A stretch of 14,594 nucleotides of DNA from JAAYHC01 sp964483175 (GCA_964483175.1 CAZAAT010000057.1:1-14594); one strand, 5' to 3'. Positions 1-6,800 are shown, counted from the stretch's first letter. Numbers and translations are program-made. Notes: a model not told the origin generated them from the sequence alone.

Positions 1-83
1 CGATGGAGGAAGGTCTGCGCTTTGCGATTCGTGAAGGCGGCCGGACCGTCGGTGCCGGAGCGATCTCCAAGATCGTTGAGTAA
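1..83 (+). CDS. tuf: Elongation factor Tu, C-terminal end (partial)
   Basis: Only the last 26 codons and the TAA stop are in the window; the reading frame enters from the left edge. The visible peptide runs from MEEGLRFAIREGG to SKIVE and matches the end of EF-Tu domain 3, whose conserved form is RFAIREGGRTVGAG followed by a short hydrophobic end. EF-Tu is the GTPase that carries aminoacyl-tRNA to the ribosomal A site. A second tuf gene begins at the right end of the window, so this genome carries two copies flanking the block. A hairpin terminator follows within 25 bases, which marks this gene as the end of an upstream transcription unit. Identification is secure despite the short length because the motif is very conserved. 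Confidence 0.95.
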   Translation, partial: MEEGLRFAIREGGRTVGAGAISKIVE

Positions 84-106
84 TCAAGTATTATAGACAG
101 TGATCC

Positions 107-137
107 AGGGCGTGGGTGACCACGCCCTACTTCCCTT
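107..137 (+). terminator. Hairpin terminator after tuf
   Basis: A perfect 9-bp stem (AGGGCGTGG at 107-115 with CCACGCCCT at 120-128) is closed by a GTGA loop, a GNRA-type tetraloop. The following tract, ACTTCCCTT, is only moderately T-rich, so the hairpin may terminate incompletely and allow some read-through into rpmG. Its place between the tuf stop and a new promoter supports a terminator role. Confidence 0.65.
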
Positions 138-144
138 GGCTCTA

Positions 145-187
145 TTGACATAGCCAGGATTCATGTGTTAATGTTTATTAGTATAAT
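145..187 (+). promoter_or_regulatory. Promoter region for rpmG-secE-nusG-rplKA
   Basis: A perfect -35 hexamer TTGACA lies at 145-150 and a perfect -10 hexamer TATAAT at 182-187. They are 31 bases apart, too far to form one sigma-A promoter. TTGACA could instead work with TAATGT at 169-174 (18-base spacer, preceded by TGT as an extended -10). TATAAT could work with the weak TTCATG at 160-165 (16-base spacer). Two overlapping promoters are possible. The region lies between a terminator and rpmG, so at least one real promoter is likely here. Confidence 0.65.
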
Positions 188-232
188 TTATGGAGAGGTA
201 TGCTCCTAGGTGGTTTGGGAGGTGTACAAACA

Positions 233-382
233 GTGCGTGTTGCAATAACCTTAGCATGTGAAAAGTGCAAACAACGTAATTACCGGACCAATAAGAATAA
301 GCGTAATGACCCTGATCGGTTAGAGATCAAAAAATTTTGCAAATTTTGTCGCGAAGTTACCGTACATAAAGAAACTCGTTAA
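233..382 (+). CDS. rpmG: 50S ribosomal protein L33
   Basis: This 49-residue basic protein of the large ribosomal subunit has the usual L33 length. It begins MRVAITLACEKCKQRNY and ends TVHKETR. Two CxxC pairs (C9/C12 and C36/C39) show the zinc-binding form of L33; many bacteria also carry a cysteine-free paralogue used under zinc limitation. The start chosen is GTG at 233, with the Shine-Dalgarno GGGAGGTG at 217-224 spaced 8 bases upstream. An in-frame ATG at 200 would add 11 residues not seen in the family and would place the Shine-Dalgarno inside the gene. rpmG directly before secE and nusG is the standard bacterial order. Confidence 0.96.
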   Translation: MRVAITLACEKCKQRNYRTNKNKRNDPDRLEIKKFCKFCREVTVHKETR

Positions 383-411
383 TTATTGCTTCTGAAGGGA
401 TGTGGAGAGTA

Positions 412-621
412 GTGGCAACCCCATCCACCAAACCAAAGGCTGACGGCAGGGTTCGAAAATATCTGCGTGAGGTTCGTGCAGAGCTCCGCAAGGTAACCTG
501 GCCTACGCGCAAAGAATTGATTGCGTACACGGGTGTGGTTCTTTTCATCACCGCCGTTATCGCTTTGTTTATCGGTGTGGTCGATCTGATTATCGCTAAT
601 CTAATCAGATTAACTACTTGA
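412..621 (+). CDS. secE: Preprotein translocase subunit SecE
   Basis: This 69-residue single-span SecE is of the short Gram-positive type. SecE clamps SecY in the membrane channel that exports unfolded proteins. After a hydrophilic N-terminus comes an amphipathic helix (about residues 13-29), the family signature WPTRKE (residues 30-35), and one membrane segment (about residues 39-65). The start is uncertain. GTG at 412 has GGAG at 404-407, rather close at 4 bases. An in-frame ATG at 400 would give 73 residues, but its purine-rich GAAGGG abuts the start codon. I prefer 412. The gene sits 29 bases after rpmG and 33 bases before nusG, in one operon. Confidence 0.93.
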   Translation: MATPSTKPKADGRVRKYLREVRAELRKVTWPTRKELIAYTGVVLFITAVIALFIGVVDLIIANLIRLTT

Positions 622-654
622 TCAACCCAAGCTATTAGGAGGCTCTCCTGAATC

Positions 655-1215
655 ATGGTGGATTCTGTTAAAGAGACTGACCAAACAAACCCGGAACGGA
701 AATGGTACGTTATCAATACCTATTCCGGGTATGAGAATAAGGTCAAGGCGAACCTGGAACGACGGGTCGAATCAATGGGCATGGAAGATAAAATTTTCCA
801 GGTCTTGGTTCCGACCGAAGATCAGGTTGAAATTAGGGATGGTAAAAAACGGACCGTCCAGCGTAAAATATACCCCGGATATGTCATGGTTGAGATGATC
901 ATGACCGATGATTCGTGGTATGTAGTGCGTAATACTCCGGGTGTAACCAGGTTTGTCTCATCAGGCTCTAAGCCAACTTCCCTAACAACCGAAGAAGCTG
1001 AGAGTATTCTGGCTTTGGTCCACGGTGACAAGCCGAAGCTAAAGTTGGATATCGAAGTCGGTGCCCCGGTCAAGGTAATTTCCGGGCCCTTTGAAAATTT
1101 CTCTGGGATTGTACAAGAGGTTGAACCTGATAAAGGCAAATTAAAAGTACTGGTCTCTATGTTTGGCCGAGAAACTCCGGTTGAGTTGGACTTCGGCCAA
1201 GTGGTTAAGATTTAG
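655..1215 (+). CDS. nusG: Transcription termination/antitermination factor NusG
   Basis: NusG binds the RNA polymerase clamp, modulates pausing and links polymerase to Rho or to the ribosome. The 186-residue product has the NGN domain at about residues 14-115 (opening with KWYVINTYSGYE and holding YPGYVMVEM) and the KOW domain from about residue 135 (GAPVKVISGPF, then GIVQEV). The length is slightly above the usual 170-181 because of a short, polar N-terminal extension. The start is ATG 655, with AGGAGG at 637-642 spaced 12 bases upstream, which is long. A GTG follows directly at 658 but would be even farther. The Shine-Dalgarno lies in a small hairpin (637-649), described among the findings. 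Confidence 0.97.
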   Translation: MVDSVKETDQTNPERKWYVINTYSGYENKVKANLERRVESMGMEDKIFQVLVPTEDQVEIRDGKKRTVQRKIYPGYVMVEMIMTDDSWYVVRNTPGVTRFVSSGSKPTSLTTEEAESILALVHGDKPKLKLDIEVGAPVKVISGPFENFSGIVQEVEPDKGKLKVLVSMFGRETPVELDFGQVVKI

Positions 1216-1239
1216 TCTGCGGATGTGGAGGTTTAAAAA

Positions 1240-1665
1240 GTGGCTAAGAAAGTTTCAGGTATGATAAAACTGCAAATTCCGGCCGGTAAGGCTAACCCGG
1301 CACCACCTGTCGGCCCGGCCCTTGGTCAGCATGGTGTGAACATCATGGAGTTTTGCAAAAGTTTCAATGCGAGAACGCAAGATCAGGCCGGGATGATTAT
1401 TCCGGTTGTCATCACGGTCTATGAAGATCGCTCATTTTCCTTTATTACCAAAACCCCCCCTGCACCGGTCTTACTCAAAAAAGCAGCCGGCCTGGAGCGG
1501 GCTTCTGGTGAGCCTAACCGGAATAAGGTTGGTAAGGTTACCAAGGCTCAGATCAAAGAAATCGCTGAGCTGAAAATGCCGGATTTGAATGCTGCTTCGC
1601 TTGAGAGCGCAATGCGCTTGATTGAAGGAACAGCACGGAGCATGGGCATCGTAGTCGAAGGCTAA
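1240..1665 (+). CDS. rplK: 50S ribosomal protein L11
   Basis: L11 is a 141-residue protein, the exact family length. It binds the GTPase-associated region of 23S rRNA at the base of the L7/L12 stalk and is needed for factor-stimulated GTP hydrolysis. The N-terminal domain carries the proline-rich signature PAGKANPAPPVGPALGQ followed by NIMEFCKSFNA. The C-terminal rRNA-binding domain ends SMGIVVEG. The start is GTG 1240, with GGAGG at 1227-1231 spaced 8 bases away, after the nusG stop. rplK-rplA is a conserved pair. The 54-base spacer to rplA is longer than needed for a Shine-Dalgarno and holds a structured RNA element. Confidence 0.98.
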   Translation: MAKKVSGMIKLQIPAGKANPAPPVGPALGQHGVNIMEFCKSFNARTQDQAGMIIPVVITVYEDRSFSFITKTPPAPVLLKKAAGLERASGEPNRNKVGKVTKAQIKEIAELKMPDLNAASLESAMRLIEGTARSMGIVVEG

Positions 1666-1678
1666 GAGGGCGTATTTA

Positions 1679-1705
1679 GTGGGAGACGCAAGTCGAGATT
1701 ACCAC
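1679..1705 (+). promoter_or_regulatory. Putative L1-binding operator in the rplK-rplA spacer
   Basis: Seen: an outer stem GUGG (1679-1682) with CCAC (1702-1705). It is followed by a two-base 5' loop GA (1683-1684), an inner stem GAC (1685-1687) with GUC (1692-1694), a GCAA tetraloop (1688-1691), and a 3' loop GAGAUUA (1695-1701). Known: as I recall, the L1 site on 23S rRNA helices 76-77 has GGUGG, then GA, then a helix on the 5' side, and an A-rich strand ending AUACCACC on the 3' side; an archaeal L1 mRNA operator has GA opposite GAGAAA. Inference: this is a mimic of the rRNA site. The 3' strand abuts the rplA Shine-Dalgarno (1706-1712), so bound L1 should block its own translation. Confidence 0.68.
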
Positions 1706-1719
1706 GAGGAGGTTTGACA

Positions 1720-2412
1720 ATGCCAAAACACGGGAAAAAATATTTAGAGGCGTTAAAAAAATTCGAGTCTGATAAACTTTACACTCCGCAGGAAGCATTA
1801 AGCTTGGTCAAATCAATGGCCACCGCAAACTTTGACGAGACCGTCGAAGTTTCTGTCCGGCTCGGTGTTGATCCTCGCCATGCTGACCAGCAGGTGAGGG
1901 GAACCGTGGTTTTACCACATGGTACCGGGCGAACTGTTCGGGTCGCTGTTTTTGCTAAAGGCGACAAGGCTAGAGAGGCTGAAGAGGCTGGCGCAGAGAT
2001 TGTCGGCGCTGAAGACCTGGCTGCCGAGATCGAAAAGGGGCACATCAACTTTGATGTTGCCGTTGCCACACCAGATATGATGGGTGTCGTCGGCAAATTA
2101 GGTAAAATCTTGGGGCCTAAGGGTTTAATGCCCAATCCGAAGGCAGGTACGGTTACTTTTGAAGTTGCCAAAGCAGTTAGTGATATTAAGGCTGGTAAAG
2201 TCGAATATCGCGTTGATAAAGCTGCAAACGTCGCTGTGCCGATCGGCAAGGTTTCGTTTGATCAGGATAAGCTAGTTGAGAATTTCCAAACTTTGTTGGG
2301 TGCAATTATCAAAGCCAAGCCGGCAGCTGCTAAAGGCACCTATATTCGTCGGGTAACCGTGTCAAGCACAATGGGTCCCGGCGTTAAGATCAATGTGGCT
2401 GAGTTGGTTTAG
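1720..2412 (+). CDS. rplA: 50S ribosomal protein L1
   Basis: L1 forms the mobile stalk next to the E site, helps release deacylated tRNA, and in many organisms represses its own mRNA. The 230-residue product matches the family length. It opens MPKHGKKYLEALKKFES and contains the signature LGKILGPKGLMPNPKAGT (within residues 120-145). It ends GPGVKINVAELV. The start chosen is ATG 1720, with GAGGAGG at 1706-1712 spaced 7 bases away. An in-frame TTG at 1714 overlaps the end of the Shine-Dalgarno and is rejected. The gene closes the first operon segment: after the stop come 219 bases with a new promoter and the L10 leader. Confidence 0.98.
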   Translation: MPKHGKKYLEALKKFESDKLYTPQEALSLVKSMATANFDETVEVSVRLGVDPRHADQQVRGTVVLPHGTGRTVRVAVFAKGDKAREAEEAGAEIVGAEDLAAEIEKGHINFDVAVATPDMMGVVGKLGKILGPKGLMPNPKAGTVTFEVAKAVSDIKAGKVEYRVDKAANVAVPIGKVSFDQDKLVENFQTLLGAIIKAKPAAAKGTYIRRVTVSSTMGPGVKINVAELV

Positions 2413-2426
2413 TTAGGCCAACACTA

Positions 2427-2456
2427 TTGACTAGATATTCTAAGTTGTGTTAGTAT
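2427..2456 (+). promoter_or_regulatory. Promoter of rplJ-rplL
   Basis: The -35 is TTGACT (2427-2432) and the -10 is TAGTAT (2451-2456), with an 18-base spacer. TG at 2448-2449 one base before the -10 makes an extended -10. It starts 14 bases after the rplA stop, and transcription would begin near 2463, just before the L10 leader fold. No terminator is visible between rplA and this promoter, so read-through from upstream would also pass the attenuator. Confidence 0.8.
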
Positions 2457-2473
2457 CATACAAAATAGATGGA

Positions 2474-2545
2474 CTCTTACCGAAGACAGTAGGTGCGTTG
2501 TACGCATAATCCGCCCGGCGCGGTAAACCTACCGAGGTTAGGATG
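2474..2545 (+). promoter_or_regulatory. Ribosomal protein L10 leader (autoregulatory mRNA element)
   Basis: The conserved elements of the L10 leader are visible: CCGAAGACAG (2480-2489) followed by GTAGGT, and on the other side ACCTACCGAGG (2527-2537). GTAGGT (2489-2494) pairs with ACCTAC (2527-2532). Inside are two hairpins, TGCG/CGCA (2494-2497 with 2503-2506) and CCGC/GCGG (2511-2514 with 2520-2523). The unpaired bases around CCGAAGACA and CCGAGG fit the kink-turn bound by the L10-L12 complex. In Bacillus subtilis this leader controls rplJL by transcription attenuation; the terminator at 2575-2609 fits the same mechanism here. Confidence 0.88.
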
Positions 2546-2574
2546 ATCGCAGGTTCATGCCTTCGTATGCGTTT

Positions 2575-2609
2575 ATCCGGGCCTTGAGTAGGGGTCCGGA
2601 TTTTGTTTT
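2575..2609 (+). terminator. Attenuator terminator upstream of rplJ
   Basis: A 9-bp stem (ATCCGGGCC at 2575-2583 with GGTCCGGAT at 2593-2601, one G-U pair) has a 9-base loop and runs directly into TTTTGTTTT (2601-2609). This is a textbook intrinsic terminator in the mRNA leader, 22 bases before rplJ. CCGGGC in its 5' arm (2577-2582) is fully complementary to GCCCGG (2513-2518) in the L10 leader. That pairing is a possible antiterminator, and it is excluded when the leader hairpin at 2511-2523 is folded. Confidence 0.88.
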
Positions 2610-2631
2610 GGTCGAGATGGGAGGTGTAAAT

Positions 2632-3153
2632 GTGGCTAGACCTGAAAAAGAAGCTTTACTTGCAGAATTAACGGAGAAGATGGAGGCTTCACAAAGCCTG
2701 ATCATCACCGACTATCGCGGATTAAATGTAGCTCAACTTACCGAGCTCCGCCGCAAGCTACGCGAGGCCGATGTCGAATTTAGAGTCGCAAAAAATACCT
2801 TGTTGCGCATGGCCGCTAAAAATGTTGGCATCGAGGGATTAGATGAGATTTTAACCGGACCGACGGGGGTCGCTTTTGGGGTCTCTGATCCGGTATCCCC
2901 GGCTAAAATTTTATCTCAGTTCGCCAAAGACCATAAGGCTTTAGAAATTAAGGCGGGAACTTTAGGTACCAGGGTTATCGGTCCTGAGGAGATTAAAAAC
3001 CTCGCAGATCTACCAAGTCGCGAACAGCTTTTGGCGATGGTGGCCGGTGCCTTCCAGGCTCCGATTTCCGGATTGGTAAATGTATTACAAGGTCCGCTGC
3101 GTAAATTTGTTTATGCTGTTGATGCCGTTAAACGGCAAAAAGAAAGTGCTTAA
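2632..3153 (+). CDS. rplJ: 50S ribosomal protein L10
   Basis: L10 anchors the L7/L12 dimers to the ribosome through its C-terminal helix and binds 23S rRNA next to L11. The 173-residue product has the usual length. The N-terminal globular domain carries SLIITDYRGLNVAQLTELR and FRVAKNTLLRMAA. The C-terminal helix (about residues 137-168, SREQLLAMVAGAF onward) is the L7/L12 docking site. The start is GTG 2632, with GGGAGGTG at 2619-2626. An in-frame upstream ATG at 2557 would put the coding region across the attenuator hairpin and adds residues unlike any L10. The ATG at 2630 is out of frame and soon closed. It pairs with rplL in a two-gene unit. Confidence 0.97.
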   Translation: MARPEKEALLAELTEKMEASQSLIITDYRGLNVAQLTELRRKLREADVEFRVAKNTLLRMAAKNVGIEGLDEILTGPTGVAFGVSDPVSPAKILSQFAKDHKALEIKAGTLGTRVIGPEEIKNLADLPSREQLLAMVAGAFQAPISGLVNVLQGPLRKFVYAVDAVKRQKESA

Positions 3154-3194
3154 TATTGATTCTAATTTAAGCTTATTTTAGGGAGGTTATCACA

Positions 3195-3575
3195 TTGGCA
3201 AGTGAAAAGATTCAGCAGATACTAGATATGGTTAAAGAGATGAGTGTTTTAGAGCTTTCTGAGCTCGTTAAGGCTTTCGAAGATGAGTTTGGGGTCAGCG
3301 CATCCGCTCCGGTAGCTATGGCTGCTGTTGCCGCTCCGGCTGCTGCCGAGGCTGCTGAGGAGAAGACTGAGTTCGACGTCATCCTAGCCAGCGCTGGCGC
3401 ACAGAAACTACAGGTCATCAAAGTTGTGCGCGAACTCACCGGGCTTGGCCTCAAAGAGTCCAAAGAGTTGGTCGATAATGCTCCGAAGCCCGTTAAAGAG
3501 GGTATCTCCAAAGAACAGGCTGAAGAGATTAAAGCTAAATTGACCGAAGCTGGCGCCACTGTTGAGATTAAGTAG
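3195..3575 (+). CDS. rplL: 50S ribosomal protein L7/L12
   Basis: L7/L12 is the multicopy stalk protein that recruits EF-Tu, EF-G and other GTPases. The 126-residue acidic product has three parts. An N-terminal dimerisation helix pair (about residues 1-32, IQQILDMVKEMSVLELSELV) is followed by an Ala-rich flexible hinge (about 33-56). The C-terminal factor-binding domain begins EKTEFDVIL and includes KLQVIKVVRELTGLGLKESK. The start codon is TTG 3195, with GGGAGG at 3181-3186 spaced 8 bases away; no ATG or GTG fits the family N-terminus. A TTG start is unusual for a protein made in several copies per ribosome. A strong terminator follows the stop within 20 bases. Confidence 0.97.
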   Translation: MASEKIQQILDMVKEMSVLELSELVKAFEDEFGVSASAPVAMAAVAAPAAAEAAEEKTEFDVILASAGAQKLQVIKVVRELTGLGLKESKELVDNAPKPVKEGISKEQAEEIKAKLTEAGATVEIK

Positions 3576-3592
3576 TCAGGCATAAAGCTAAA

Positions 3593-3627
3593 ACAGGGCA
3601 TTCCAGTGAGGGGTGCCCTGTCCTTTT
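3593..3627 (+). terminator. Terminator between rplL and rpoB
   Basis: ACAGGGCA (3593-3600) pairs with TGCCCTGT (3614-3621). The stem extends inward by TTCC (3601-3604) with GGGG (3610-3613) through two G-U pairs, giving 12 bp and an AGTGA loop. The sequence CCTTTTC follows. It would separate the abundant rplJL mRNA from rpoBC; the short T-run suggests it may be partial. Confidence 0.8.
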
Positions 3628-3652
3628 CATGGTTCCTATTCCAAATCCCGTC

Positions 3653-3681
3653 TTGACAGGATATTTGTGCTATGATAATAT
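3653..3681 (+). promoter_or_regulatory. Promoter of rpoB-rpoC
   Basis: A consensus -35 TTGACA (3653-3658) is followed after 17 bases by TAATAT (3676-3681), with TG at 3673-3674 making an extended -10. Transcription should begin near 3688, leaving an rpoB leader of about 186 bases. Together with the terminator just upstream, it makes rpoBC expression independent of rplJL. Confidence 0.85.
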
Positions 3682-3697
3682 AACAAAATGCGAAAGC

Positions 3698-3717
3698 ATG
3701 TCTATTGGCCTAGACAT
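3698..3717 (+). promoter_or_regulatory. Hairpin at the 5' end of the rpoB leader
   Basis: ATGTCTA (3698-3704) pairs perfectly with TAGACAT (3711-3717) around a TTGGCC loop. It lies about 10 bases from the predicted mRNA 5' end, and ATTTTG follows. It may stabilise the 5' end or act as a weak pause or termination site; the stem is short and A/T-rich, so I do not call it a terminator. Confidence 0.45.
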
Positions 3718-3782
3718 ATTTTGATCGCGATGGAGAAGAATACATATTACACTTAGGTAACAGCAGGTATATGAACGGACAT

Positions 3783-3868
3783 AAGCAAGGTTTCTACTTT
3801 ATTTAGCCTTGCTTTCTGCATGTGAAGGCAAAAATCCTGCCTGGTTATCGGGCAATAGCAAGGGGTGG
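3783..3868 (+). promoter_or_regulatory. Possible two-state RNA switch at the rpoB Shine-Dalgarno
   Basis: AAGCAAGG (3783-3790) pairs with CCTTGCTT (3807-3814), with two further inner pairs, making a hairpin with a 12-base loop. A second copy of AGCAAGG at 3857-3863 overlaps the rpoB Shine-Dalgarno (AAGGGG, 3860-3865) and is equally complementary to CCTTGCT (3807-3813). The two pairings exclude each other: one leaves the Shine-Dalgarno open, the other hides it. A further hairpin (TGCCTG 3838-3843 with CGGGCA 3849-3854, one G-U pair) lies between them. The pairings are seen in the sequence; the switch itself is inferred. Confidence 0.45.
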
Positions 3869-3873
3869 AACAT

Positions 3874-6800
3874 TTGGCTCACGTCATTAACTATGGCAAG
3901 CGTGATCGTCGAAGTTATTCGAAGATCAATGAGATTATCGAAATGCCAAATCTCATTGAGATTCAACAGCGCTCTTACCAGTGGTTCTTGGAAGAAGGGC
4001 TGCGAGAGGTATTAAAGGACACCTCCCCGATTACCGATTTCACGGGTAATTTAGTACTTGAATTTGTTGACTACTCATTGGGTGAGCCCAAGTACAGCGT
4101 TGAGGAGTGCAAGGAACGTGATGTTACTTACCAGGCTCCGATTCGCGTACGTGTCCAACTCATTAATAAAGAAACGGGCGAAGTCAAAGAGCAAGAAGTC
4201 TTCATGGGTGAGTTTCCTTTGATGACTGACCGCGGCACTTTCATTATCAATGGTGCCGAAAGGGTCATAGTTTCTCAGCTGGTTCGCTCACCCGGAGTAT
4301 ATTTTGACCGGACACAAGACAAGAATGGTTATTACCAATATACAGGCAATTTTATTCCAAACCGTGGCGCTTGGTTAGAGTTTGAAACAGACACCCATAA
4401 CCATGTCTATGTGCGGATAGATCGTACGCGTAAAATTCCCATCACCACGTTGGCTAGAGTTTTAGGATATCCGACCGATGCCGATTTGAAAGATTTGTTT
4501 GGCGAGACTCCGGTACTCTTGCGGACTCTCGAAAAGGATAATACTGCAAATCGTGAAGAGGCGCTCATTGAAATATACAAGCGCTTGCGCCCCGGTGAGC
4601 CTCCGACTGTGGAAAGTGCCGAATCCCTCTTCGATAACTTGTTCTTCGATCCGAAGCGCTATGACTTAGCGGCTGTCGGACGATACAAGGTGAATAAGAA
4701 GCTACGGATTAAGCATCGGGTCGTAAACCAAATCTTGGCTAAACCGGTCGCTCATCCTGAAACAGGGGAAATTTTGGCCGAAGCCGGGACTAAAGTTGAC
4801 AAAAAATTAGCGGCCATCCTAGACGAAGCAGGAGTTAATCGGGTTGAAGTGAAAACTCCCGCCGGCCATACGGCGGCGATTTTGACCAATGGCCAGCCGG
4901 AGCCCGATGTTAAAACAATAACCAAAGCTGACATGATTGCTGTGATCGGCTATCTGTTCAACCTTTTCGATGGGATCGGCAATATTGACGATATTGATCA
5001 CCTCGGCAACAGGCGTTTGAAGTCAGTTGGCGAGCTCTTACAGAATCAGTTCCGCATTGGTATGGCTCGCATGGAGCGGGTTGTCCGCGAGCGGATGACG
5101 ATTCAAGATGTTGATGTGATTACGCCGCAGGCATTAATCAATATCAGGCCTGTGGTTGCGGCAATTAAAGAGTTTTTTGGCTCCAGCCAGTTATCGCAGT
5201 TTATGGATCAAACGAACCCACTGGCTGAGTTGACACATAAGCGGCGTTTAAGCGCCCTTGGCCCTGGTGGCCTAAGTCGCGAACGGGCTGGATTTGACGT
5301 TCGTGACGTTCATCATTCGCACTATGGACGGGTATGTCCGATTGAGACGCCTGAAGGTCCGAATATCGGTCTAATCGGGTCGTTGTGTACATATGCCATG
5401 ATCAATGAATTCGGTTTCATTGAGACCCCCTACCGCAAGGTGGAAAATGGACGGGTGACCGATGAGATTGAATACTTAACCGCTGACGAAGAGGACAATT
5501 ATGTTGTCTGCCAGGCCAATGAGCCGATCGGTGAGGATAACTATTTGGTCAATGAGCGGGTTACTGCACGTGATCGTGATAAAATCGTAATCGTTCCCCG
5601 TGAGGAAGTTGATTATATCGACGTCTCACCGAAGCAGGTATTTAGTATCGCTACAGCTTTAATTCCATTTTTGGAGAATGATGATGCTTCTCGTGCTTTG
5701 ATGGGTTCGAATATGCAACGTCAGGCGGTGCCTCTTTTAAGAGCCGAAGCACCTTATGTCGGTACCGGTATGGAGCATAAGGCGGCCCAGGACTCCGGGG
5801 TGGTAGTGCTCGCCCGTGAGGCTGGCACAGTGCAAAAGGTGACGGCTACCCAGATCATTATCAAAAACATTCACGGCAAGCTTGATCGTTATGATCTGAT
5901 GAAGTTTCAGAAGTCGAACCAGGGTACTTGTTTTAACCAGAAACCCATTGTTGTAAAGGGGCAAGAGGTTGAAAAGAACGAGATTATTGCCGATGGGCCC
6001 TCAACTGATCAGGGTGAATTAGCGCTTGGCCGCAATGTCCTCGTCGCCTTTATGGCCTGGGAAGGCTATAACTATGAAGATGCGATTTTGCTTAGTGAAA
6101 AACTGGTCAAAGAGGATATCTTCACCTCGATCCATATCGAAGAGTATGAGTGTGAAGCTCGCGACACCAAATTAGGTGCTGAAGAGATCACCGCGGATAT
6201 TCCGAATGTCGGCGAAGATCAGCTCAAAGACCTCGATGCACGCGGAATTATTCGGATCGGCGCCGAAGTGCGTCCCGGCGATATTTTGGTCGGTAAGGTA
6301 ACCCCCAAGGGCGAAACCGAATTAACCGCGGAGGAACGACTGCTACGCGCGATCTTTGGCGAAAAGGCTCGCGAAGTGCGCGATACCTCGCTGCGTGTCC
6401 CGCATGGCACCGGTGGCAAGGTCGTCGATGTCAAAGTCTTTTCCCGTGAGAATGGCGATGAACTATCTCCAGGGGTTAATAAACTCGTCCGGGTTTACCT
6501 GGCTCAGAAGCGCAAAATCTCCGAAGGGGATAAAATGGCTGGTCGCCACGGCAACAAAGGTGTTATTGCCCGTATCTTACCGGAGGAAGATATGCCATTT
6601 CTACCGGATGGCACTCCGATTCAAATAGTTCTCAATCCATTGGGAGTTCCGTCCCGGATGAATATCGGGCAGGTTCTCGAGACTCACCTGGCCTGGGCTG
6701 GTAAAGTGATGGGCTTTCACGTGGCCTCCCCGATTTTCGATGGTGCTTCTGAAGAAGAGGTGCTGGCAGAGTTGAAAAATGCCGGCTTGCCCGAGGATGG

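Noticed and set aside
145..187. TTGACA (145-150) and TATAAT (182-187) as one promoter
   Set aside because: A 31-base gap is far outside the 16-18 bases used by sigma-A; each element needs another partner.
200..232. ATG at 200 as start of rpmG
   Set aside because: It adds 11 residues not found in L33 and puts the strong Shine-Dalgarno (217-224) inside the gene; GTG 233 is correctly spaced.
1779..2249. Antisense open frames inside rplA, rpoC, fusA and others
   Set aside because: They lie wholly within strongly conserved genes, lack Shine-Dalgarno sequences and resemble no known protein; coding shadows.
2557..2631. ATG at 2557 as start of rplJ
   Set aside because: The extension would be translated across the attenuator hairpin and does not resemble L10; GTG 2632 has a good Shine-Dalgarno and a family-like N-terminus.
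3730..3756. Eight-codon frame (MEKNTYYT) in the rpoB leader
   Set aside because: There is no Shine-Dalgarno upstream and no link to the pairing elements; a short chance frame.
3865..3873. GTG at 3865 as start of rpoB
   Set aside because: It overlaps the Shine-Dalgarno AAGGGG (3860-3865), leaving no spacing. TTG 3874 is spaced normally. The difference is only three residues, so a small doubt remains.
5173..5253. Possible rifampicin- or streptomycin-resistance changes in rpoB and rpsL
   Set aside because: RpoB D445, H455 and S460 and the key lysines of S12 are all wild type.
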